Assembly: GCA_947184155.2 (NCBI GenBank)
Contig: CAMXCT020000325.1
Span: 186,001-250,000, forward strand
From: Cladocopium goreaui
Taxonomy: Eukaryota > Sar > Dinophyceae > Suessiales > Symbiodiniaceae
DNA length: 64,000 bases
Reading direction: 5' to 3'
Shown here: piece after piece, positions 40,622 through 51,200 of the stretch
Layout: every line of letters starts with the position of its first letter
Numbering within the stretch: position 1 is the stretch's first letter
Notes under the pieces: generated by a model
The model's database searches: none
What the model was told of the DNA's origin: nothing
Seen by the model: the letters and a program-made list of their open reading frames with translations, nothing else
Translations under genes and position numbers: made by a program

Positions 40622-43600
40622 TTACCCCATGCTTTCGAACATCTTCTCAGGAGCTCTAGCTGTCATTTTGTAGAGGGAAAACCAAGCTCCAGGAGGGATG
40701 CCACTGTCCAAAAAGCTGATGGCACGTTCCAGCGTAGTGGCAAAAGCTCCTGAGCATAACTCAATCCGCGTGCGAGTCTTCGGATCCAGGCCTCTGATGA
40801 ACGTCGACACAAAAGACTCCTGCAGGTAAATCTCCATGACTCTTCCACTCAGCCACCTGCCTCTTCGTTGCACCAAAGCAGCATCTTCGACTTGATGCAA
40901 CAACCACGTGGCTCCTCCGGGCCTGAGAGAGCCCAAGTCAAAAGGCCTACAGGTGGTGGTTTTGGTTGTTGGCAGGTGCAGCGCCGCAAGCAGTTTCTGG
41001 AAACGTTTTCGCAACGTCGATGCTGAGAATGGCCAGAGTTTTGTATCTTTTGGGGATTTTCCATACATCGCTGTCAGATATCGTATGATGTCCGTTTGAT
41101 CGACTCGAGCCGCTTGATGTTTCGCTGACCTGCCCCGTGTCTTCGGAGCCCTGATGACCAGGAGCATGAAGGAGGTGCCAGGTGCCGCGTCAAGTGGTAA
41201 GATGAGGTCCTTTCGAAAAGCTGAAAGGACCTCGCCGATCCTCAGCAGCCCCGCCCAAGTGAGCATGATAATGGCTGCTTCATAAGGCCAGCCCCAGGTC
41301 AAAGCGACTGTCACCAAACCACACATGACCGACAAAGGCAATGCTGGATGGTGCACATGTGGTTCATCTGCCAGCCAAGCGAATGCTAGATCCCATGCCT
41401 GAGTCAGTTGTTTCCTGATCAAAGGTCTCTGAACCGCCACAGCATTTATCGTTTCAGAATAGATCCCGTAAGCTTTTCCGGCATGAAAAAGCTCCCTGCC
41501 ATACTCGACCAGTAGAGATGCAATTCGTTCAGGGTCTGCTGGTTTCTGTTCAATCAGGAACTTGAAAGAGAGCCCCTTTTCCTTCCAAAGCCATGCCCTG
41601 AAGCGCTCCAGATAGATCTCACGTTGCTCTCTTGTCTTTGGTTTCACTGCTCTTGTTGAAAAGAGCAGCGCATCACTTCGCATCTGGGCCCTGAGCCTTT
41701 CAGCTGGTGATTGAGCAGCCAAAGGCATTCCAGAAACAGCGTCACAGCAGCAGAAGACCATGGCAATGAACAAACCGAGCCTGACCTTGGAGGGATACCA
41801 ACCTTGTCGAGGCAGGGACCGTTGAGACCAGAAGACCCAAAACACGAAAGCCCAAGCCAGGAAACCAACAAGGAAAAAGAGGCTCCAAACCCCAAGACAC
41901 CGAAGGAGAGCGAAAATCCATTGGCACTCAGGCAGTCCAAGTGGAGACATACTGGAAGTTCTCCTTTGAGCCACAGGGGTGGCTGTTGCATCAGGTGGGG
42001 GTCCATCACAGGAAACACCAGCTCCTAAATCCAAAAGGACAAGGCACAGAGTCAGGCGCACCCAATTTGCAGCATGACGACGGAGAAAACCCGGAACTAA
42101 CAGGCGCTGACCAGCCTCACTCAATAAACCACACAGAGAGAAATCCATAGGAGTCCGCAAGCTCACAGACCGAGTAGGATCATCGGCAGTGTTGAGGCGC
42201 GTCGGGCAGAAGTTCCAACAGGGATACAGGTCCGCGGCGATGCACAGGGCTCCAGCTCGCTTGAGACCAGGCTGGAGAGCTCGGGAAGCAGATCTTCCTT
42301 TTGTCAGGGCTCCACGACAGACAGCAGAATCAACCAGGGAAGAGAACCGAATGGAGGAATGCTCCTGGCACAGAGACTGAAGGTTTGACACGGCAGACCC
42401 CAACTCCAAGACATTGATGTGACCCTTTCTTTTCCAAAACCAGGCTCTGACAACGGACCACCGGGAAGACAAGGCTAAGTCATTGATAACAGGGGACTCG
42501 AAACCCTCAACCTCCGGCTGCAGATCCCTCTCTGCGTTCAGGCCTACCAAGGCATTGTGAAAAGCATTGGCCAGGTGGTCTGCAACCCCATCAACATAAA
42601 CCGCAGAAGGCTTTGTCAGCTGACCCTGAATCTGCACATGCTCATGACCTCCACAACACCTGACATCGAGAAAGTCCACGTCTAGCATGTGACAAAGCAA
42701 ACGGAACTCCTTTCGGTGTGGGGAACCGAACATGCAGCTGGCAATAACCGCTTCTCGAAAACCTAAGAGCAGCAGACTTCTCCATGCGGCCAGCCAGGCC
42801 ATTTTGCTTAGCCGACTCTGCTCCAGTCCACATGGCCTATGGAAGCGCCTCGCAACCCTCAGCAGTACAAGGGACCTGAAAGCCAGGACATTACCAAGAA
42901 GCGTCTTCGGGTTTTGCCGATCAAATCCAAGTGGCTCGTTGTAGGACCTGACAGCTGGGTGGGCAGCAGGAGAGAAGGTGGTACAAGGAGGTTCAACCAG
43001 AAAACTTCTGAATCGGTCTTCTTCCAACATGTGCATAATCCACTCAAGAAATCTCAATGAACCCAAGTCATAATGACGGCTGTCCGACAGGTCCAGAACG
43101 GGGGCAACAGTCCAACCTTTCTTCGCCATGGCATCTGAGACCTTTCCAGCCCCCCCACAGATCTCGACAAAATCAAAATACAGCAGTAGGGGTTTCTCAG
43201 GCGAAACATAAGTTCCTGTGGGCCCTGGAACATCGCAATCATCATCAACTTCACCAATTTGCCTCAGAAGCGCATGAAAACCGTTGCTCAGGTGAGTGTA
43301 GGCTCCTTTCTTGTCGGAACCCAGCCATATCTTTTCGGTCAGTGCAGGTTCAATCGCAGCCGAGACAACCGCCCCTTTTTGCACTGACGCATCGGTGGCA
43401 AAAATCCTGTCATGGTAGTCAACAGCTATGTTTGTGAACATCAGCGGAGCGGCAGCGGCCATGGTGGAGAGTTCTTGGGCAACTTTTCTGGGCAGGCACC
43501 TGATGTTATTCTCACCACTTTCTTCACCCAGAGCGACCAGACCAAACAGGGAATCCACAAGGCTCGACCAGCACTTTCGGTACTGCAACACGGAGACCCA

Positions 43601-45357
43601 ACAACCCGCAAGGCGAGATGAGAGGCGAGGCGAAATTCCAGGGAGCCGACTAGCCCGCAGTGACAAGACGGCCAAGGCCAGACGCTTTCCAAAAGGAGCA
43701 CCTACAGGGACGACCCCAGACCGTACATTCTTAGGGCTTGATCGGATTTCAGCCCCCGCAGCCTTCACAGTGCTTTGGGCAACCACATCTTTCTCATCAG
43801 ACCCTAAGAGCCCCTCTCTGTCATAGATACTCCGGGCACGACCAAGAGCAGACATGGCAAAAGTTTTGGAATCATGGCATGACAGTGGCTCGCAACTCAA
43901 GGCAAAATAGTCATCGATCACCAAAGCATCCCAGTGAGGGCCAGGCGGAAATCCATGGTGGCCAAGAATTCGGGTAGAGGAATCCAAAAGTCCACAACCC
44001 TCCAACAGGACAGCATGGCTTTGCAGCGCAAACTCAACACCTAGGTGATCACCCTGGAACAAAGACCGGAAACATGGGTAAACCCTCTCTGGCAAAGCGG
44101 GAGAGGACCTACGGACAGTTGGTGGCTTTCGGATGTCCTTCAGTCCATCGCCTGCGGTTTCTCTGGTCCTTTTCGTTCTTTGTTCGCGCCTAAGTCCAAG
44201 CTCGTCCCAGGCCCGGGTGCCTGCAAACACCTCAGTGCGATATGCAAAAGGAAGGGCATTTGACACAGCACGCTCCTCGGAAACTTTTGCTTGGTGATAG
44301 AAATCTCTCCTGTCTGTGACGGAGCCCCTCAGCATATGGGTAAAACGAGGCAGCCTAAGCATGGTGAGTTGCTGACCCTGGGGAAGGTTTTTGGAGGGCC
44401 CATCCACATGATACTCAGCCTGGTTCACAATTCTACGGTCTCCTATCTGACGGTCACAATCCTTGTTCTTAAAGGCATTGAAAACACGACACAACAAACC
44501 CGGCTGAATGGGTGCAGGCGACAAATGCAAAAGTCCACGCACATCCCAAAGCTTGGCTAGGTCCAGACAGTCTGACCGACGTTCGGCTTGCAAACAGGGC
44601 TGATCTCCAGGCTCAACAGGAAAACCATGCAGCAAAAACTTTGGTTCTTGGAAGGGAAGCCACAAAACACCGTCAAGGAAGTCACTGAGAGGCCACTTTC
44701 CTTCTCCAACAAGTTTCAACCGACTAGGATCCAAGGCACGATAGGGGACCAACTCAGGGAACAACTCCCGGGGGAGCAAGTTGGGGTCTTTCTGAAATCC
44801 AACGCACCTCGAATCCAAATAGTCCACATGCAGATCAGAACAGACTTCGCTGAACCTCTCAAGTTGAAACAGCTCTGCACCTAATTCAGGTCCGGATCGG
44901 CCGGGGCAAAGATTGAAACGTGCCTGGGCCTCTCCACACATGGCTGCAAATGTCCTCAACCTCTGAAAAATCGAAAGCTGCAGAGGATTGGGGCATCTCC
45001 TAAGCTCAGCTGCAGACGGCCAACGACCTAGGAACATGAAATCCAAAATCAAAATCCAAATGTTCACAAGTCGGTCTTTGCACAAAGTCCAAAAACGCCG
45101 GCGAGAGAGCTTAGGGCCACTACTCCTAAAACAATCCAAAGATGCAAGGGGCAATGGAAAAGCCATGGAAGTCGATTCAGCAGAACGACGCACAACAGCA
45201 AAAGACAAAGCGAGAGCCCTGGCAAATTGGGTCCTCGTTTTCAAAATCCACCGAGGTAGGCAGGCAGCCCACGTCTGGAAATTCATATCGGCAACAAGAG
45301 GGTTTGACTCCAGCCCCTCCTGTGCCTCATGCATGCAAGGCAAGACCCCCGGTGCAC
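40622..45357 (-). CDS. pol: reverse transcriptase - RNase H with inserted methyltransferase - tyrosine recombinase
   Basis: The open frame runs to 47710, but the part upstream of about 45357 is antiparallel-free overlap with gag; I take pol from there (about 1,580 residues). RT: DFYHQ (motif A, near 44300) and ALVIDDYFAL (catalytic Asp pair, near 43915). RNase H: IFATDASVQKG (about 43390), VLELG (about 42405), SLVDSAV, and RLNTADDPTRS (about 42190). Between its first Asp and its Glu lies a class I methyltransferase-like domain: FVEICGGAGKVSDAM (SAM-loop position, about 43158) and VEPPCTTFSPA (Pro-Cys motif, about 42985). Hydrophobic segments follow (FFLVGFLAWAFVFWVFW, about 41850). The C-terminus is a tyrosine recombinase: LLRIGEVL (Arg, about 41235), SLRPGGATWL (about 40915) and MEIYLQES (Tyr, about 40825). 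It would copy the element, methylate DNA and integrate by recombination. Expression may need a -1 shift from gag. Confidence 0.92.
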
Positions 45358-47091
45358 CTACTCCTCCACCTCTGTCTGTTGGCCCCCGCCTTTCCCACCT
45401 CGACCTTTCTTCTTTGGATAAGGTTTTGGCTTTGCGGCAGGTTCGGAGCTTCTGTCGCCTCCGAATGTGGCTGGCTTTGATGTGATCTCCAGACGCTTGG
45501 CGGATATGGTATCCAATTCTTTTATAAAAGCTATTGCACAGGTGATCCATTTTTGGTCGGCAAGAGGGCTGAAGGCCCTGGCCTTTGACAGGATCGTCGC
45601 AGGCTTGTGGCTGAAAACCGTGGAGGGAGGCTCCTCTTGCAGACACAGCAGCGATGCCAGGTCGAACCTTCCATTGTCCAACGCTGCCTGGTCCAGCGTC
45701 ACCGCCAACAGAGATGCCGCGTCCCGGGCCCCCTGGATGTTTTCCATCTGCAAGAAGTCCAAGATGGTCATCACCTGATATTGCAAACATCCCAAGTCCC
45801 TGTGTTTCCCGAAGCCTCCAAACCTTTCTAGGTATTTGGTGCCGCAGACTCCCCTCATCATCATTTCTTGTGGGGTTCCTTCTACAGGGCTCGTTGGCTG
45901 CATGCGCCTTGCCATCGAGCAGAGGACTGAGTTGAAGAACGTCCCCTTCTGAGCTGCCAATTCCATTTGCAGCTTGGCCCGACCCTGAGCACCCCTGGTC
46001 GCGGTAGAAGCAGCTCCCATGCTCAAGTCCAACATGGGGTCGCTGGTCTGAGAGGCCAGCTGGCTGACCAGGGCTGTCAAAGCATTCGACTGGGCCAGGA
46101 CGGCTTGTGCCAGTGGGTCTCTTGAGGAAGATGGGTGATCGGGCATTGCAACCTCCTCCAATTCTCCAACCTCGACAGGCTTCACCATAGATGATCTTAA
46201 GAGACCCGGGGACGCAGGAACAGCCGTGCGAGGCGGGGTGCCAATCTGATGAGCCACCACACTGCTGGGTACTGGAGCTGCCATCAATGCCGATGAGATA
46301 GGCTGGTGAAGGGAAGCCTGATGTGCTGGAAGCACTCGTGCTGGCTGAATTGCTGTCTGCTCCAGCTTTTGCTGCCGCAGGGTCAATGCTTCTAGTTGTT
46401 TCTGCATGCCCATGTTGGCGGAGAGGAGCTGCTCCATAGAGCCTGCCAGGGATGACACCGTTGGTCTCCTTCCTTGTGAAATAGGCTTCCCTCGCCCACC
46501 TGGAGCTGTGGCTCTTCTTTTGGGAGTGGTGGGACTGCCCGGGTCCTCGAAGGCAGCCTCTAGATCTCCCTCCTCCAGCGGCTCTCCATCCAGTTCGGCA
46601 GCGGAGTAGAATCCTAGCATTGAAGACTCCTCTCCGCCCTTGACCCAATCCTGGATTGCAGCCAGAAGCTTGTCTGGATCTGGCAGAGCAAAGGGATGAT
46701 CCTGATCGTATGAGTAAGTTACCAGCTCCTGCTCTCCTGGAAGACGCAAGTGACGAAGAGCTCCTTCGGAGAAGTCCACAACCAGCACCGGCACATCGCT
46801 GCCGATAGGAGAAAGGGCCCCATCCTCTAAGATCTTTCCAGGGACCACCAGAACCACCGACGGACCCACCAGACCAGGAGGAGAAGGACTGTTGCCAACT
46901 GCCAGAATCTCTTCTGGAATAAACCCCACCGGAAGCGCCAACAGAAATCCATTGGGACGGACACCAACCACCAAAACCGCAACCTCGGACACACCTTCGA
47001 AGTCCACATTTGGCCAGTCCAACAGATAGGGAAACACATCTTGCTTTAGACTGACCAAAACCTCCAAAGAAAGTCCATGCAAAGTCGCCAT
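45358..47091 (-). CDS. gag-like protein, 577 residues
   Basis: Starts MATLHGLSLEVLVSLKQDV at 47091, 8 bp after the stop of the upstream ORF. Middle region has a Gln/Leu-rich likely coiled coil (LSANMGMQKQLEALTLRQQK) and a Pro/Ser-rich linker. The C-terminal half is helical (MTILDFLQMENIQGARDAAS) and the tail is very basic (KPYPKKKGRGGKGGG), as expected for nucleic-acid binding. No CCHC knuckle is visible. It is in the +1 frame relative to pol, and pol's frame stays open throughout. Assignment as gag rests on position and character, not on a recognised capsid domain. Confidence 0.72.
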   Translation of the reverse strand: MATLHGLSLEVLVSLKQDVFPYLLDWPNVDFEGVSEVAVLVVGVRPNGFLLALPVGFIPEEILAVGNSPSPPGLVGPSVVLVVPGKILEDGALSPIGSDVPVLVVDFSEGALRHLRLPGEQELVTYSYDQDHPFALPDPDKLLAAIQDWVKGGEESSMLGFYSAAELDGEPLEEGDLEAAFEDPGSPTTPKRRATAPGGRGKPISQGRRPTVSSLAGSMEQLLSANMGMQKQLEALTLRQQKLEQTAIQPARVLPAHQASLHQPISSALMAAPVPSSVVAHQIGTPPRTAVPASPGLLRSSMVKPVEVGELEEVAMPDHPSSSRDPLAQAVLAQSNALTALVSQLASQTSDPMLDLSMGAASTATRGAQGRAKLQMELAAQKGTFFNSVLCSMARRMQPTSPVEGTPQEMMMRGVCGTKYLERFGGFGKHRDLGCLQYQVMTILDFLQMENIQGARDAASLLAVTLDQAALDNGRFDLASLLCLQEEPPSTVFSHKPATILSKARAFSPLADQKWITCAIAFIKELDTISAKRLEITSKPATFGGDRSSEPAAKPKPYPKKKGRGGKGGGQQTEVEE

Positions 47092-47099
47092 TGATGCAA

Positions 47100-47744
47100 C
47101 TAAGGTGCAATGGAAAAGTCCACGGCCCCTGCTGCCTGCAGGTAAATCCGAGCTTCGAGCTCACTGGGGAAGCTCTGTGATATCGAACTTGATCCCTCCA
47201 GGGACTTGATGCACTTCCAGTAGCTGGCCGCACTTTGGAAGATCGTTGGGTTCTCCAGGCCCTCGGCAAAGAGCACCGCGTAGTACCTTGGTCGAAGGTC
47301 AATGGCTGGTGTTCGGTTTGGGCTGCCAATTCTGCGATCTTTGACAGCTTTGGCCCACTGTCCAGCACGCCAAGCCCTTTCCACACGATCAGTGCCAGGC
47401 AAAGTCGAACCACACAGGCTACCAGCGTCTTTGAAGAGATAGGATGGGCACGGGGCGAAAGAGTCTTGGATCGAGTCCCTAGTTTCAAAAGACCTGGCAG
47501 TGTACCCAGAGGGAAGTCCAGAAGCCACCGGAGCGGAGCCCACACCACTAGCAGCAGACAGAACCTCAAAGGAACGCTCAGTAGGGGACAAAGAACGCTC
47601 AGCACGGAACAAAGAGATGTGACCCAAGAGTTCGGCGGCAAGTCCAGAAGCCGAAGCAGGAGCAGTAACCACCACACGCAAACCACCAGGCAGGGACACA
47701 CGTAGCTCAACGTCTTCGTGATGGCCGGTTTGGGGCTGGCTCAT
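47100..47744 (-). CDS. small 5' ORF of the retrotransposon (about 214 residues)
   Basis: Open from 48017, but the first ATG with coding-like sequence is at 47744 (MSQPQTGHHEDVELRVSLPG). It continues through AWRAGQWAKAVKDRRIGSPN and ends FSIAP. The segment upstream of this Met is hydrophobic and probably leader sequence. I recognise no domain. Its place ahead of gag, and the 8-bp gap to gag, suggest a structural or regulatory accessory protein of the element. Confidence 0.6.
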   Translation of the reverse strand: MSQPQTGHHEDVELRVSLPGGLRVVVTAPASASGLAAELLGHISLFRAERSLSPTERSFEVLSAASGVGSAPVASGLPSGYTARSFETRDSIQDSFAPCPSYLFKDAGSLCGSTLPGTDRVERAWRAGQWAKAVKDRRIGSPNRTPAIDLRPRYYAVLFAEGLENPTIFQSAASYWKCIKSLEGSSSISQSFPSELEARIYLQAAGAVDFSIAP

Positions 47745-48027
47745 CCACGTATGAGGCCAGGAGTTGAGAACGGTTGGGAGGAGGCCCCGGAGAAAATCCA
47801 AAGGGGCTGGCAGCAGAAGGTCCACGGAAAACGGCCGGGAAAAGTCCAAGGCCAGAAATCCAATAGAGCAATAAGCCAGCACACAGAAAACCAGTGACCC
47901 AACCAAAGAGAAGACAGAAACCAAGCAACCCAAAGCTAGGAGCCGTACAATAGGACGGACAGCCCAAGCCCCAGAAATTGGATCGGACACCCTCCAAGGC
48001 CAAACCAAGAATCGCACGCGGGGTCAT

Positions 48028-48071
48028 GCAGCTTGAGCAATGCATCAATGGCATTTGATTTCCTGAAGTCA
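48028..48071 (-). repeat. split direct repeat a1
   Basis: 5' outer end of the element, 44 bp, with one mismatch to 40489-40532. Confidence 0.93.
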
Positions 48072-48079
48072 ACTGATCG

Positions 48080-48103
48080 ACATGGAATAGAACTTAACTA
48101 ATT
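48080..48103. repeat. flanking 24-bp direct repeat, right copy
   Basis: acatggaatagaacttaact plus aatt. Partner of 40337-40360. Confidence 0.85.
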
Positions 48104-50459
48104 TGCTTGAGATTATGTTGACTTATGGCAACATCAGGTTTTTTTTTGTGAATATGTAGGGTCTGAACGAAGAAATGATGGTGGTGAGCAAGCAAAATGG
48201 TGAAGCGGCTGCCTCATTGCAACTGGCCCCATCTGGTCCCTACTAGGCAACACTCCGTTTCAGGCGTGGCCAGGTCGGGACAGCTAGGCATTCTGAGAAA
48301 CCACCGTGGCATCACTCTGAAAGGCCAGAAAGTAAAAATAGTGAAAGATACAGTAGTGATATCTGAAAGATAAATTCGATTATCACTCGGATTCGTTTTA
48401 TCTGAAAGATACAGTAGTGATAATCCACCATCAATGTTCCAGCTTACTTGGTTCTGCGCATCTCTAGGTACTGGCCCTTCTGGATGACGAGAAGTGGGAG
48501 ATACCCGCAACATCCCGCAACCACGGAGCAGCAAGTTCTCATGGAGATCGATGATAGATACTCAAGTGTTGGGCCAATCCAACTGATATATCCGATATAT
48601 CCTCCTACTTCAGACTATTTTGATTTCTCAACCAGATGCTTTGTCTTCTTTCGGCTACCCTTGACACATAACTTGAATAACTCCTGTAATACATCCAATA
48701 CAAAACTGCCGTGTTCCAACGTTTGCTTTCAACGGCTTTCGGCCTGCAAACAGGCCCAAGGGAACGAAGATCAGAAGGATCATCATTTTGCTGCAAAAGA
48801 TGGCCATCAACCTGAGATGTTTCCCGTGAAAAAAAAAACTGTTAGGAAAAGTAAATACCGTAAAGTGGAAGGAAAATAAATGATCTTCAAATATGTTTAA
48901 ATAGCATAGTAGCGAAGTTATGAAATCATTAAGCCACCTTAGTTAGGCCAGTTAGCCAGTTAACCTGTTAACTGAAAGCGGGATATTGGTTGATGAGTGC
49001 CACAAGCTCCATAAAGACAAGCTGTCTCAACCTGCAGAAACCTGCCAACTATCCCGTGGACCATCAGACACTGAGATATCCTGGACTCCATGTCAACATG
49101 TATATATATATATAATTATATATATATACAATTATATATATAATTATATATATATACATGTATATGTATATGTGTATATGTACATAAATCGCGATGCTGT
49201 TGGATTCTAGTGTCTTTGAAAACAACAACTTGTTGATTGGTGGCTTGGTGTCTTTTTCCTAGTGTTGCAGATACCCAGTCACCAAACCACTGGCCTTGAA
49301 ACGGGGACTCCCCCAGGTACCAAACGGGTAAACCAACAGTTTCATACGTAAAATTCCATGAAATGCATGAAAATTGCCCATTTAGTTTGATGATTTACCT
49401 ATCAAGAATGATGATTTTTGCAAAATAGTCATTCAGCTGTGATTTTTTTTTCCAGATGGCAAGTAATTGTGTTCTCTGCAAGAAAAAAATTGAGGTATCC
49501 ACTCATTTTCAAATTCCAGCGAACCATCTGCCAGGCTGGACCCATCAAAAACTGGTTGTGTTCAGAACAGGATTCCCGGCTCATAGACTACGAGGAGCTC
49601 CAATGTTCATGTAGCGAAAATGATGATATAATAGGGATAGAACTTGATAGAACTAGCAGTGACCCATTGGGTCAAAAAAAATGTCTTGAACCCTGGAACC
49701 AATCATGAACCAACACGGCTTTAGTAGCCACTATTTGCACTATATAGTGAAACGGTCCGAAAATGGACCTCCAATTGGACCTATGATCAGCACCTTTTGT
49801 AATTGGCGATTCTTAAGGGTATACACTGCATACCCCGTTTTCGGACAACATCTATTGTTGAAAGCGATTTAGAAGTCAAAGCTCAGAACTCTTCAGAAAT
49901 CAGAGTTACCTGAGGCTGTTTTTGCACAGACTGGTTGTAAAACTTCGAGGTTTGATGTTCAAAGCTGACCATGTCACACATCCGTTGACTTCAAAGTTTG
50001 GAGTTGCATGCATTTGTCACAGGATCAACTGGCACTGCACCAGCTCGCACTTTTTGAAATCCAGAATGAAGCACCACATTATCCCGCTTCCCACTGCACG
50101 AAAGTGGGTGTCTTTGTTTTCCAAGCCTGTTTAGAAACTTAAATGGCTGTGAGATTTTTGGCAACCTCAAAATCATCACATAGTGGTTTTGTCCAACTCA
50201 CATGGAGGTGTCCGTTTCGTCATGTGGGTTTTTCCCCAAATCATCCAGTCGTCCTGGGTGAGCATGTAGAAAATCTTGAAACCCATGGTGATGACTATCT
50301 AAACCACGACTTAAGAACACTCCACATGGGGGGTGTCCATAAATAGATATAACCCCAATAGCTGCATGGTTACTGGAAAATCCATCTATCAATGGATGAT
50401 TTGGATGATTTGGGGGCACCTCCATGGCTTAGGAATCCTCCACATGGCCACATTCTCGG

Positions 50460-50548
50460 CCAAGGGGCGCTTCCATCTCGCCGCCGTGCGCGGCGTGCGC
50501 AGCGCCATGGTCGCCTGCTTCGGCTTCCACGTGGACCACCTGCGCCTT
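50460..50548 (+). CDS. candidate exon, very high GC3, plus strand
   Basis: After gccaag|G the plus frame reads GRFHLAAVRGVRSAMVACFG then FHVDHLRLR, with 27 of 29 codons ending in G or C, and a sharp drop in GC on both sides. No family recognised. If real it is the only plausible plus-strand exon with this strength, against the orientation of all assigned genes. The minus frame is also open but less GC3-biased. Confidence 0.35.
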
Positions 50549-51064
50549 CGGGGGATTTGGATGGACCGAAGACAAGAAGCAAATACGTGGGATTGTTTAA
50601 GGGATCATAAAACATTCATGAAACATTCATAAAGCATTTGAAACTGTCATGATGCCTCTCATTTTGCTAGAAACAAAAGATGAAAATCATCGAAAAGTAG
50701 GAATTCAATGAAGAAATACAGTATAAAGGACAGTCTCCAGTGACCAAGAACACACCTGGCGGTCTGGAACAAATGTGGCTTTGATGCGACTGAAATGGTT
50801 TTTGACTAAGCCACCTGTGAATTGGGACATCAATGTCCCCATACCTGGGGCTTCCCAAGAAGTAGTGACTTACTACAACTGTGAATGTCCAAACAATGAA
50901 TTGGTACACAAGGAAGCTAAGCTGTTGGCGCTGTTGAAATCAAAGGATTGCACTAGCCAAAAAACAATGGGTCAACAGTTGGGCCCTTTGTCTCGGTGAA
51001 CTGATCCAAAAAAAATGGGAACATGTTCAGCTGTGAGCTGTGTCCAAAAGGTTTTGTTCTTCCG

Positions 51065-51200
51065 AAGGCGCTAAGGGAATGCTTGCGCGGCAGCTTACGC
51101 GCTGCTTGCGCGCCCGCAGTTTATGCTGATGCTTACGCGCGGGAATAGCTTACGCTGATGCTTACGCGGGCTTACGCACACCAGGGTTTTGCTTACGCGA
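51065..51200. repeat. degenerate GC-rich repeat, core gcttacgc
   Basis: cttacgc occurs seven times within about 120 bp at irregular spacing of 12-30 bp, in a GC-rich patch amid AT-rich DNA. Confidence 0.85.

Larger units (their letters stand above)
40365..48071 (-). mobile_element. tyrosine-recombinase retrotransposon (PAT/Ngaro-like split direct repeats)
   Basis: In coding (minus) orientation the order is a1 (48028-48071), ORFs, b1 (40532-40620), a2 (within 40454-40532), b2 (40365-40453). b1 and b2 are 89 bp with one mismatch. a1 and the matching part of a2 (40489-40532) are 44 bp with one mismatch. This a1-ORF-b1-a2-b2 pattern is the known hallmark of PAT/Ngaro-type YR retrotransposons. 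The repeats also fit the encoded recombinase, and the pol stop codon (40622-40624) is next to b1. Near-identical repeats and uninterrupted frames suggest a recent insertion. It has the same orientation as the genes and sits immediately upstream of the first recognised antiporter exon. Confidence 0.95.

Noticed and set aside
45360-47710. First ~785 codons of the 2,362-codon minus-strand frame as part of pol
   Set aside because: The region encodes gag in another frame. The pol-frame translation there is low-complexity (Leu/Arg/Ser/Gly-rich) with no domain, so it is most likely an overlap frame.
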